Shown piece after piece: positions 9,082 to 20,837 of a DNA stretch of 51,101 bases. The stretch's first letter is position 1; each line of letters begins with the position of its first letter. The translations under genes and the position numbers were made by a program. Source of the stretch: Usitatibacter sp035624355 (GTDB taxonomy: Bacteria; Pseudomonadota; Gammaproteobacteria; Burkholderiales; Usitatibacteraceae); contig DASPRQ010000101.1 of the NCBI GenBank assembly GCA_035624355.1, forward strand, positions 1 through 51,101, in the 5' to 3' direction. The notes below the pieces were generated by a model. The model was not told the DNA's origin and searched no databases. It saw only the letters and a list, made by a program, of their open reading frames with translations.

Positions 9082-10347
9082 ATGAACGCACCCGACACGC
9101 CCTTCGCATTCGACGCCGCCATCGACGAGGCGACCGGGCGCGCCGCTCCGCGCGTGGTCGCGTGGCGGCGCGACATCCACCGCAACCCCGAGCTCGGGAA
9201 CCGCGAGACCCGCACCGCCGGAATCGTGGCCGCGCACCTGCGCTCCCTGGGCTTCGACGAGGTGCGCGAGAAGGTCGCGCACACGGGCGTCGTGGGCGTG
9301 CTCAAGGGCGCGCTTCCCGGGCCGGTGGTGGCGCTGCGCGCGGACATGGACGCGCTCCCCGTGGTCGAGGAAACCGACGTGGAGTTCCGCAGCACCGTGC
9401 GCACCGAGTGGAACGGCCAGGCCTGCGGGGCGATGCACGCGTGCGGGCACGACGCCCACACCGCGATCCTCATGGGCGTCGCGCAGGTGCTCGCCGGCCT
9501 GCGCAGCCGCATCCCCGGCACGGTGAAGTTCATCTTCCAGCCCGCCGAGGAGACCCCGCCCCTCGGCGAGGAGGGCGGCGCCAAGCTCATGGTCGAGCAG
9601 GGCTGCCTCGAGGAGCCGCGCGTGGAGGCGATCTTCGGGCTGCACGTCACTTCCATCTACAGGACGGGGAGGATCGGCTACCGATCGGGCCCGCTCATGG
9701 CCTCGGCCGACGATTTCCGCGTCTTCGTGCGCGGCACGCAGACCCACGCGGCGATGCCCTGGCGCGGGGTGGACCCGATCGTGGTGGGATCGCAGATCGT
9801 GCTCGGGCTGCAGACCGTGGTCGCGCGGCGCATGAACATCACGCACGAGCCCTCGGTGGTCACCGTGGGCGTGTTCCAGGGCGGCGTGCGCCACAACATC
9901 ATCCCCGACGAGGTGCGCCTCGAGGGCACCATCCGCGCCTTCGACGAGGAGCAGCGCGACCGCATCCACGAGCACGTGAAGCGCATCTCGGAGATGATCG
10001 CCGCCTCCGGGGGCGCGAAGGCCGCGGTGCACATCCACCGCCAGTACGACGTCACCGTGAACGACCCGGCGCTCACCGAGTGGGCGCTGCCCACGCTCGA
10101 GCGCGTCGCCGGCGAGGCGAACGTCGGCGTGGTCGACAAGGTGTGCGGCGCCGAGGACTTCTCGTTCTACCAGAAGAAGGTGCCCGGCTTCTTCTACTTC
10201 ATGGGCTGCACGCCTCCGGAGCGCGACGCGGCGACCGCCGCGCCGAACCACAGCCCGCGCTTCTACGTGGACGAGGCGTGCCTGCCGCTCGGCGTGCGCA
10301 CGCTCTCGGCGCTCGCCCTCGACTGGCTCGCCGCCCACGCGGCATAG
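9082..10347 (+). CDS. M20 family amidohydrolase (hippurate/N-acyl amino acid hydrolase type)
   Basis: A 421-residue cytoplasmic metallopeptidase-like enzyme. Metal-binding motifs are MHACGHDAHTA and PAEETPPLGEEGG, and the dimerisation/lid domain begins near TQTHAAMPWRGVDPI. The start RDIHRNPELGNRETRTA is the classic amidohydrolase (M20D) opening. These enzymes release amino acids or indole acids from N-acyl or amide conjugates; the exact substrate is not readable. The region before its ATG is divergent from the rhodanese gene, with only 34 bases between start codons, so the two share a compact promoter region. It is followed after six bases by the second TPR gene, probably in one operon. Confidence 0.92.
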   Translation: MNAPDTPFAFDAAIDEATGRAAPRVVAWRRDIHRNPELGNRETRTAGIVAAHLRSLGFDEVREKVAHTGVVGVLKGALPGPVVALRADMDALPVVEETDVEFRSTVRTEWNGQACGAMHACGHDAHTAILMGVAQVLAGLRSRIPGTVKFIFQPAEETPPLGEEGGAKLMVEQGCLEEPRVEAIFGLHVTSIYRTGRIGYRSGPLMASADDFRVFVRGTQTHAAMPWRGVDPIVVGSQIVLGLQTVVARRMNITHEPSVVTVGVFQGGVRHNIIPDEVRLEGTIRAFDEEQRDRIHEHVKRISEMIAASGGAKAAVHIHRQYDVTVNDPALTEWALPTLERVAGEANVGVVDKVCGAEDFSFYQKKVPGFFYFMGCTPPERDAATAAPNHSPRFYVDEACLPLGVRTLSALALDWLAAHAA

Positions 10348-10353
10348 CCCTCC

Positions 10354-11748
10354 GTGGCGGACACGCTCGCCGAAGCCGCGATGTCGCGAGCCGCGCGCCT
10401 CTACGGCGCCGGCGACCTCGCGGGCGCGAAGGGCGAGTGCGAGGAGATCCTGCGCGCCGACCCGGTGCACTTCTACGCGCTGCACCTGCTCGCCACCATC
10501 GCCGCGCGCGAGGATCGCCCCGAGGACTGCGTGCGCATCGCCACCCGGGCGCTCCGGGTGAACCCGAGCCACGCCGAAGCCCTCTCGAACCGCGGGGCGG
10601 CGCTGCGCGCGATGTGCCACTACGAGGAGGCGCTCGCCGATTACGATCGCGCACTCGCCCTCGCGCCCCGCTCGGCGACCACGCTCAACAACCGCGGCGT
10701 CACGCTCGCCGCCCTGGGCCGCCATCGCGAGGCGGTCGAGTGCTACGACGCGGCGCTCGGCCTCGACGCGAGCTACGCGCGGGCACGCTTCAACCGCGCG
10801 CTCTCGCGCCTCATGCTCGGCGACTACCGCAACGGCTGGGAGGACTACGAGTCGCGCTGGGCCGGCGGCGAGACGCCCACGGCGCCGCGCCCCTTCGCGG
10901 TGCCGTCGTTCGGCGAGGGCGATTGGGGAGCGGGCCACCGGGTCGCGCTGTGGACCGAGCAGGGCCTGGGCGACGAGCTGCTCTTCTCGACCCTCGTGGT
11001 GGAGCTCGCCGCCCGTGGCGAGGCGTTCGTGCTCGAGGCGGACCGCCGCATGCTGGCGCCTTTCGCGCGCGCCCACCCGGGCTGGGAGGTGGTCGCCAAG
11101 GAGGATTCGGACCGCGCCTTCGCGCGCTGCGATCGCCACCTCCCGCTCGGTTCCCTGGGCCGGCTGCTGCGCGATTCGCGCGAGAGCTTCGCGCGCCAGC
11201 CGCGCGCGCTGCTCGCGGCCGATGCGCAGCGCACCGCGCGCTACCGAGCGCGGCTCGCCCCCGCCGGCGAGCGCGTGATCGGGATTTCCTGGCGCTCGTT
11301 CCAGCCGAAGGCGCGCCGCTACTACGAGATCACCAAGTCCGCGCCGCTCGCCGCGTTCGCGGCGCTCGCCGCCGCGCCGGACACGCGGCTCCTCGACCTG
11401 CAGTACGGGGACACCGCCGCCGAGCGCGAGACGTTCGCGCGCGAGGGCAACCGCCTCGAGCGCATCGAGGGCCTCGACCTGCGCGACGACATCGACGGCG
11501 TGCTCGCGGCGATCGAGGCGTGCGACGCCGTGGTCACCACGAGCAACGTCACGGCGCACCTCGCCGGGTCGGTCGGCAAGCGCACGCTGCTGATCCACCT
11601 CGGCGGCGGACCGCCGTTCCACTACTGGGTACCCGACCGCGAGGGACGCAGCCGCTGGTATCCGACGGTGGAAATCGTCGCGGGCGCCTTCGACACGTGG
11701 TCCGGGGCGCTGTGCCGCGTCCAGGACCTGCTCGAGAGGGACGCCTAG
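10354..11748 (+). CDS. TPR-repeat protein with C-terminal glycosyltransferase-like domain (copy 2)
   Basis: A 464-residue protein with a GTG start. The N-terminal half carries about four TPRs (for example ALHLLATIAAREDRPEDCVRIA, NRGVTLAALGRHREAVECYD and RFNRALSRLMLGDYRNGWEDYESRW, the motif that often closes TPR arrays before this domain). The C-terminal half has LWTEQGLGDELLFSTLV, then VIGISWRS and VVTTSNVTAHLAGSVGK, the same domain order as the gene at 7007-8695 but with low identity by eye. The stop overlaps the convergent osmoprotectant transporter by four bases (CTAG). Function is unknown; a sugar-transfer role is a family-based guess. Confidence 0.8.
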   Translation: MADTLAEAAMSRAARLYGAGDLAGAKGECEEILRADPVHFYALHLLATIAAREDRPEDCVRIATRALRVNPSHAEALSNRGAALRAMCHYEEALADYDRALALAPRSATTLNNRGVTLAALGRHREAVECYDAALGLDASYARARFNRALSRLMLGDYRNGWEDYESRWAGGETPTAPRPFAVPSFGEGDWGAGHRVALWTEQGLGDELLFSTLVVELAARGEAFVLEADRRMLAPFARAHPGWEVVAKEDSDRAFARCDRHLPLGSLGRLLRDSRESFARQPRALLAADAQRTARYRARLAPAGERVIGISWRSFQPKARRYYEITKSAPLAAFAALAAAPDTRLLDLQYGDTAAERETFAREGNRLERIEGLDLRDDIDGVLAAIEACDAVVTTSNVTAHLAGSVGKRTLLIHLGGGPPFHYWVPDREGRSRWYPTVEIVAGAFDTWSGALCRVQDLLERDA

Positions 11749-13238
11749 CGGGCGGGCGCCCACGGCCCGCGGAAGAGCAGCCGCTCGGCCGCCTCGAAGG
11801 CCCCGTGGATCGCGAGCGCGAGCGCCGCGGCGGGCAGCGCCCCCGCGAGCAGCGTGACGTCGTCGTTCAGCGCGAGCCCCTGCGCGATGCGCTCGCCGAA
11901 TCCGCCCGCGCCGACGAACGCCGCGATGGTCGCGGTGCCCACGTTGATGATCGCCGCGATCTTCACGCCCGCGAGGATGGTGGGCAGGGCGAGCGGCAGC
12001 TCGATCGCCGCGAGCGTCTGCCGCGGCGTCAAACCCAGCGCGACGGCCGCCTGGCGCAGGCCCGGGGCCACGCCGAGCAGCCCCGCATGGGTATTGCGCA
12101 CGATCGGCAGCAGCGCGTAGAGGAAGAGCGCGAGCAGGGCGGGCCGCACGCCGATCGTGCCGGTGACGGGGATGAGGAAGGCGAGCAGCGCGAGCGCCGG
12201 CACCGTCTGCACCAGCCCCGCGGCCGCGAGCACCGGCTGGGCGAGGCGGCGCGAGCGAGCGGCGAGGATGCCCAGCGGGATCCCGACCAGCACGGCGGCG
12301 AGGAGCGAGGCGAAGACCAGCGCCGCGTGCTGCGCGAGGAGCCGCCCGAAGTCCGGCGCGAAGATCGCCTGCACGAGCCCGCGCCGTTCCCCGCGGCCGC
12401 GCTCCCCGAGGAACTCCGCGGCGACCGCGGCGAAGGGGAGCCGGTCGAGCTCGGCACGCGCGTTCAGGCGGATCATCGTGGCCGCGTCGATCCGGCCGCG
12501 GAGCTTCTCGATCGCGGCCCACGCCTTCGGATGGCGCGCGGCGACGTCGAGCCGGTGCAGCAGCACCGCGTCGTAACGCGGGAAGTAGCGGCGGTCGTCC
12601 TCGAGCACCTTCACGCCGTAGCGCTCGATCTTCGCGTCGGTCGAGTACAGGTCGATCACGTCCACCTCGTCCGCCGCGAGCGCCTCGTAGGCGAGGCCGT
12701 GGTCGAGCCCGAGGGGCGCCGCCTGCGGCAGCCCGTACGCGGCCTTCAAGCCCGGCCATCCGTCGCGCCGCCCGAGGAACTCGTGGGAGAAGCCCAGCCG
12801 CGCGTCCGGCACCCGCGCGAGGTCCGAGATCCGCGCGAGGCCGTGGCTGCGCGCGTAGGCGCCGCGCACGCCGATCGCGTAGCTGTCGGAAAAGCCCAGC
12901 GGCACCGAGGCCTCGAGCCCCCGGGGCCGCAGCCGCTCGTTCAGCGCCGCGAGCGGAAGGTCGTCCGTCGCGCCGAGGATCTCGCGCGCGAGGGTGCCCG
13001 TGTACTCGGGATACACGTCGATCGCGCCGGTGGAAAGCGCCTGCACGAGGATCGCGGTGTTGCCGAGCCCCGCATCGTGCTCGGCCGGGGCGCCGGCGGC
13101 ACGCGCGGCCTGGGTGACGATCTCGCCGAGGATGTAGGACTCGGTGAAGCGCTTCGACCCCACGCGCAGCGGCTCCTCGCCGGCGGACGCGCAGGCGGCG
13201 TAGCCGAGGGCGAGGACCGCGAGGAGGAGCGCGCGCAT
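11745..13238 (-). CDS. Osmoprotectant ABC transporter: substrate-binding protein fused to permease
   Basis: A 497-residue fusion. After a signal peptide (MRALLLAVLALGYAACASAG) comes an OpuAC/ProX-like binding domain of about 250 residues that opens LRVGSKRFTESYILGEIV and includes YPEYTGTLAREIL, typical of glycine betaine/carnitine/choline binders. From about residue 280 to the end is a BPD-type permease with five or six membrane segments and the coupling motif region AAVALGLTPRQTLAAIELPLALPTI. In most such systems an ATPase gene lies alongside, but none is in this neighbourhood, so the ATPase must be encoded elsewhere or the gene is an orphan. Having the binding domain first is a known fused arrangement. 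Confidence 0.88.
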   Translation of the reverse strand: MRALLLAVLALGYAACASAGEEPLRVGSKRFTESYILGEIVTQAARAAGAPAEHDAGLGNTAILVQALSTGAIDVYPEYTGTLAREILGATDDLPLAALNERLRPRGLEASVPLGFSDSYAIGVRGAYARSHGLARISDLARVPDARLGFSHEFLGRRDGWPGLKAAYGLPQAAPLGLDHGLAYEALAADEVDVIDLYSTDAKIERYGVKVLEDDRRYFPRYDAVLLHRLDVAARHPKAWAAIEKLRGRIDAATMIRLNARAELDRLPFAAVAAEFLGERGRGERRGLVQAIFAPDFGRLLAQHAALVFASLLAAVLVGIPLGILAARSRRLAQPVLAAAGLVQTVPALALLAFLIPVTGTIGVRPALLALFLYALLPIVRNTHAGLLGVAPGLRQAAVALGLTPRQTLAAIELPLALPTILAGVKIAAIINVGTATIAAFVGAGGFGERIAQGLALNDDVTLLAGALPAAALALAIHGAFEAAERLLFRGPWAPAR

Positions 13239-13270
13239 GGCGCCATGATAGGATAGGACCCAGCGCCGAT

Positions 13271-13300
13271 TTGAACGTCAGCTTGCGGGCGCTCTAGAAA
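13271..13300 (+). promoter_or_regulatory. Possible sigma-70 promoter of metH
   Basis: TTGAAC (13271-13276), an 18-base spacer and TAGAAA (13295-13300) make a plausible promoter about 58 bases before the metH ATG. A six-base inverted repeat (AGCGCC 13262-13267 / GGCGCT 13288-13293) brackets the -35 region and could be an operator. Both elements are short, and the call is tentative. Confidence 0.35.
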
Positions 13301-13357
13301 TGCCGCTAAAGCGATCGGTCCTCGGGCCCTCGCTCCGCTGACGGGTTTCCCAAACAC

Positions 13358-17059
<3,702 letters not shown>

Positions 17060-17069
17060 CCGTCCGTCC

Positions 17070-18173
17070 TCAGAGCGGCAGGATCCGCGCCGGGTCCGGC
17101 CGCCGCGCGAACTCGAGGAAGGCCTCGGCGAGGCGATCGCTCTCCGCGATCGCGGTGCGCCAGTACCTCATCCGCCCGGCGTCGTCGCCCGCGAAGCGCG
17201 TGAAGTCCTTGCGGTCGGGAAGCTTCCCGAACGGGAGCTTCGCCAGGTACTCGCGGGAAGGCGCGACGAGCACCACGTTCTCGAGCCACTCGCCGCGCGC
17301 GCGCCGCCACGGCAGGCCCTTGTCGAGCCACCCGGGCACGATGCGGTCGGTGAAATGGGGATAGAGCACGAGCCCGGCCGCGCGGTGGTACGGCAGGTGC
17401 AGGTGGTAGTCGATGATGCCGCCGTCCCAGTACACGCCGGGTGGGGCCTGCGGAATGTCGGCCACCCCCTCGAGCACGAGGGGGATCGAGGCCGAGGCCA
17501 TGAGCGCCTCGCCGAGGTTCGCCGCGTCGAGGCGCACGCAATGCGTGTGGAACGCGTCGAAACGGATCGCCCGGCGCGCGTCGGGCGAGGAGGCGTCGCC
17601 GACGGGCGCGAAGGGCGGAAGCCCGCGCGGGTCGTGGAAGAGCGTGCGGTCGATGAACCGCGCGAGGTGGCGCCGGCCGAGCGCGTTCGCCATCGCGGCC
17701 ATGCCGAACCCGAGCGGCGTGGTCCAGCGCGTGTCGCGCGTGAGCGGCCAGCGCCCGCGCACGGCGAGGATGTGCAGCCGGTAGCGCTCGCTCGAGAGGA
17801 CCTCGGCCTCGCGCCCCGCGAAGAGCTCGGCGAGCATCGCGCGCGCGGCCTGCGAGACGAAGCGCCGGCTGGGCCGCGCCGGGTAGCTCTGCGCGGTGTA
17901 CAGGCGCGCGAACTCGCCGAGCGCGGCGATGGGGTCGGCGAGGCACGCGGCCGCGAAGCGCCAGGCGCCGATCGAGGCGCCCACGAGGTGGCGCACGCGC
18001 GGCGCGCGCGGCAGCCATTCGCCGAAGATCGCGCGGTCGAGCGCGGCGATGCCGAGGCCCTTCGGTCCCCCGGCCGCGCCCGGGACGATCTCGACGTCGG
18101 CCGGATCGAGCCCGGCCGCGCGGATGCGCGCGGCCGCGCGCGGCCCGGCCCGGACCGTGAGGACGCCTTCCAT
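17070..18173 (-). CDS. Patatin-like phospholipase
   Basis: A 367-residue protein of the patatin fold. The oxyanion loop is PGAAGGPKGLG, the nucleophile elbow is GASIG with Ser67 (HLVGASIGAW), and the catalytic Asp is in the DGG motif (VYWDGGIIDYHLHLPY). The Ser-Asp dyad is therefore intact, and a lipid acyl hydrolase is expected. There is no signal peptide, so it probably acts in the cytoplasm or at the inner membrane. The ATG at 18173 (MEGVLTVRAG) is preferred over a GTG at 18191. It converges with metH, leaving ten bases between the two stops. Confidence 0.88.
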   Translation of the reverse strand: MEGVLTVRAGPRAAARIRAAGLDPADVEIVPGAAGGPKGLGIAALDRAIFGEWLPRAPRVRHLVGASIGAWRFAAACLADPIAALGEFARLYTAQSYPARPSRRFVSQAARAMLAELFAGREAEVLSSERYRLHILAVRGRWPLTRDTRWTTPLGFGMAAMANALGRRHLARFIDRTLFHDPRGLPPFAPVGDASSPDARRAIRFDAFHTHCVRLDAANLGEALMASASIPLVLEGVADIPQAPPGVYWDGGIIDYHLHLPYHRAAGLVLYPHFTDRIVPGWLDKGLPWRRARGEWLENVVLVAPSREYLAKLPFGKLPDRKDFTRFAGDDAGRMRYWRTAIAESDRLAEAFLEFARRPDPARILPL

Positions 18174-18240
18174 GTACGATGCTGCGGCCACAAATGAGAT
18201 GATTGCGTCTCGGCTGCCCCCATTCTAATTGCCTCCCTCC

Positions 18241-19317
18241 ATGTCGCGACTCTTCTCGCCGCTCACCCTGCGCTCGATCACCTTCGCCCACCGCGTCTTC
18301 GTCTCGCCGATGTGCCAGTACTCGAGCGAAAACGGAATGCCCAACGACTGGCACCTCGTGCACCTCGGAAGCCGCGCCGTGGGTGGGGCCGCGCTCGTCT
18401 GCGTGGAGGCGAGCGCGGTCGCGCCCGAAGGGCGCATCACGCCCTGGGACTCGGGCATCTGGTCGGCCGATCACGGGCGGGCGTGGAAGCGCGTGGCCGA
18501 CTTCATCCGCGCCCAGGGTGCGGTGCCCGCGATGCAGCTCGCGCATGCGGGCCGCAAGGCCTCGTGCGCCAAGCCGTGGGACGGCGGCAGGCCCCTGGAC
18601 GCCGCCCGCGGCGGATGGCAGACGCTGGGCCCGAGCGCGCTCCCCTTCGGCGACTACCCGAGCCCGCGCGCGATGGAAAGGGACGAGATCCGCGCGACGG
18701 TGGAGGCCTTCGCCCACGCGGCGGGGCACGCGCTCGCCGCCGGCTTCGACGTGGTCGAGGTCCACGGCGCCCACGGCTACCTGCTGCACAGCTTCGCCTC
18801 GCCCCTCTCCAACCGCCGCACCGACGAGTACGGCGGTTCGCTCGACAATCGGCTGCGATTCCCCCTCGAGGCGGCGCGCGCCGTGCGCGAGGCGTGGCCC
18901 GCGGCGAAGCCCGTCTTCTACCGCGTCTCCGCCACCGACTGGGCCGAGGGCGGCTGGGACCTCGCCCAGTCGATCGAGCTCGCCAAGCGCCTGAAGGCGA
19001 TCGGCATCGACATGATCGACTGCTCGGGCGGGGGCAACGTGCACGACGCGAAGATTCCGCTGGGTCCGGGCTACCAGGTGCCGTTCGCGGCCGCGATTCG
19101 CAAGGAAGCCGCGATCCCGACGATCGCCGTGGGCCTCGTCACCGATGCGGTCCAGGCCGAGGAGGTGGTGTCGCTCGGCGAGGCCGACGCGGTGTGCCTC
19201 GCGCGCGCCATGCTGCGCGATCCCTACTGGGCGCGCCACGCGGCGGCCGAGCTGCGCGTCCCGCTCCCCTGGCCCGATCAGTACAAGCGCGCCGACGTGG
19301 GCCCGCTGGGCCGCTAG
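18241..19317 (+). CDS. NADH:flavin oxidoreductase, old yellow enzyme family (YqjM class)
   Basis: A 358-residue FMN-dependent ene-reductase. The N-terminus MSRLFSPLTLRSITFAHRVF leads into SPMCQYS, whose Cys is the redox-tuning residue of the thermophilic-like (YqjM) class. Further markers are QLAHAGRKAS, the substrate-binding pair in VHGAHGYLLHSF, and SNRRTDEYGGSLDNRLRF. The ATG at 18241 is chosen over upstream TTG-type options because it gives the normal family start. Its stop overlaps the convergent sauT gene by four bases (CTAG). It reduces activated C=C bonds; the physiological substrate is unknown. Although it borders the sulfonate island, nothing shows that it belongs to it. Confidence 0.92.
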   Translation: MSRLFSPLTLRSITFAHRVFVSPMCQYSSENGMPNDWHLVHLGSRAVGGAALVCVEASAVAPEGRITPWDSGIWSADHGRAWKRVADFIRAQGAVPAMQLAHAGRKASCAKPWDGGRPLDAARGGWQTLGPSALPFGDYPSPRAMERDEIRATVEAFAHAAGHALAAGFDVVEVHGAHGYLLHSFASPLSNRRTDEYGGSLDNRLRFPLEAARAVREAWPAAKPVFYRVSATDWAEGGWDLAQSIELAKRLKAIGIDMIDCSGGGNVHDAKIPLGPGYQVPFAAAIRKEAAIPTIAVGLVTDAVQAEEVVSLGEADAVCLARAMLRDPYWARHAAAELRVPLPWPDQYKRADVGPLGR

Positions 19318-20837
19318 CCCGCCTCGAGAAGCTTCAGGCGCTGCACCTTTCCCGACGGGCCCCTCGGGAGCTGCTCCACGAAGCGGATCGTCTTGGGCGT
19401 CTTGAAGCGGCCGAGGTGCTCGAGGCAGAACGCGCGCAGCTCCTCCTCGGAGCAGTCCCGCTCGGGGCGCCGGATGACGCAGGCGAGGATGTCCTGGCCG
19501 TAGTGGCGGTCGGGAATGCCGACGGAGGCGGCGTCGAGCACCGCCGGGTGGCGCAGCAGCACCTCGTCGATCTCGCGCGGCGCGATGTTCTCGCCGCCCT
19601 TGATGATGAGCTCCTTGATGCGGCCCGTGACGAAGAAGTAGCCGTCGGCGTCGCGCATGCCGACGTCGCCGGTGCGCAGCCATCCGCCGGGGAAGAACGC
19701 CGCCGCCGTGGCGGCCTCGTCCTTGTAGTAGCCCGGCGTCACCTGCGGCCCGCGGATCGCGATCTCGCCCGGCGTGCCGTCGGGAAGCTCCGCGCCGTCC
19801 GCGTCCACGATGCGCGCCTCGCATCCCGAAGGCAGCCCCACGGAGCCCACCTTGCGCCGCGCGGGATCCCACGGGTTGGAGAACGCGGGCGCGACGGTCT
19901 CCGTGAGCCCCATGGTCTCGATCACGCCGATGCCGAACTTCTCCTGGAACGCGCGCAGGTGCTCGGGCGGCAGCGGCGCGGAAGCCGTGCGGCAGAAGCG
20001 CACGCGCTCGAGCGCGGCGCGCGGCGGCACGGGACCCTCGAGAAGGTAGCTCACCATGGTCGGGACGAGGTTGAGCCATGTGCAGCCCGAGCGCTCGACC
20101 ATCTCCCAGAACCGGCCGGCCGAGAAGCGCGGCGGCATCGCGAGCGACCCGCCGTGGGCGAGCGGCGCGAGCATCGTCACCGCGAAGGCGTTGATGTGAT
20201 AGAGCGGCAGCACCGCGGTCACGCGGTCCGCGCCGCCCAGCCGGTGCTCGGCGCTGATCGCGTGCGCGTTGGCGGCGAGGTTCGCCTGAGTGAGCATGAC
20301 GCCCTTGGGCTGCCCCGTGGTCCCCGACGTGTACATGAGCAGCGCCAGCGCGCCGGGCGCGACCGGCGCGAGCGGCGCGACCTCGTCCTCGGGGCGCTCC
20401 CCCGGCAGGCTCGCCGCGTCCGGGTCCGCTTCCACCACCTCGATCGATCGGGCGATGCCGCGCGCGAGCTCGCGCACCTTCGGCGCCCAATCCGGGGAGG
20501 CGAACGCGAGCGAGCAGTCGGAGTGGTCGAGCACGTAGCGCATCTGCTCCGGCTGCGAGAGCAGGTTCACCGGGTTCACGCTGTAGCCGCCGGCCATGGC
20601 GCCGAGGAGGATCCGCAGCGTGGCGAGCCCGTTGGGCATCACGAGCGAGACGTGGGCGCCGGGCGCTCCGGCGCGGCGCGCGACGAGGGCGGCCACGCGC
20701 CGGTTGGACACGTCGAGCTCGCGGAAGGTGAGCGTGCGCCCCGTCTCGGTGGCGAGGAAGTAGGTCGCGTCGGGTCGGGCGAGGACCTGCGCCTGCACGA
20801 GCGCGGCGACCGTGGCGGGCCGCGGCGAAGCGGTCAT
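19314..20837 (-). CDS. sauT: AMP-forming acyl-CoA ligase, probable sulfoacetate-CoA ligase SauT
   Basis: A 507-residue class I adenylate-forming enzyme. Motifs seen are the phosphate loop LLMYTSGTTGQPKGV, the hinge/A8 region WLRTGDVGMRDADGYFFV then GRIKELIIKGGENIAP, and the catalytic Lys near the end (PRGPSGKVQRLKLLE). By sequence alone it could be any medium-chain or aromatic acyl-CoA ligase. The assignment to sulfoacetate comes from context: it is the last gene of tctCBA-sauS-sauT, translationally coupled to sauS through an ATGA overlap, in an island with xsc and pta. The inferred reaction is sulfoacetate + CoA + ATP to sulfoacetyl-CoA + AMP + PPi. The ATG at 20837 is fixed by the overlap. 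Confidence 0.72.
   Translation of the reverse strand: MTASPRPATVAALVQAQVLARPDATYFLATETGRTLTFRELDVSNRRVAALVARRAGAPGAHVSLVMPNGLATLRILLGAMAGGYSVNPVNLLSQPEQMRYVLDHSDCSLAFASPDWAPKVRELARGIARSIEVVEADPDAASLPGERPEDEVAPLAPVAPGALALLMYTSGTTGQPKGVMLTQANLAANAHAISAEHRLGGADRVTAVLPLYHINAFAVTMLAPLAHGGSLAMPPRFSAGRFWEMVERSGCTWLNLVPTMVSYLLEGPVPPRAALERVRFCRTASAPLPPEHLRAFQEKFGIGVIETMGLTETVAPAFSNPWDPARRKVGSVGLPSGCEARIVDADGAELPDGTPGEIAIRGPQVTPGYYKDEAATAAAFFPGGWLRTGDVGMRDADGYFFVTGRIKELIIKGGENIAPREIDEVLLRHPAVLDAASVGIPDRHYGQDILACVIRRPERDCSEEELRAFCLEHLGRFKTPKTIRFVEQLPRGPSGKVQRLKLLEAG

Noticed and set aside
9055..12759. Very long Arg/Ala/Gly-rich reading frames opposite real genes (also at 5172-8171, 12941-16063, 42983-46363 and elsewhere)
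   Set aside because: They are antisense or out-of-frame shadows produced by high third-position GC; none shows a recognisable domain, and each covers genes with clear motifs.
13239..13357. SAH or cobalamin riboswitch before metH
   Set aside because: The conserved SAH core (GAGGAGCGCUGC, then GCUCGG and AACGGCGCUC in order) and the B12 box GCCACUG are absent; only short inverted repeats are seen.
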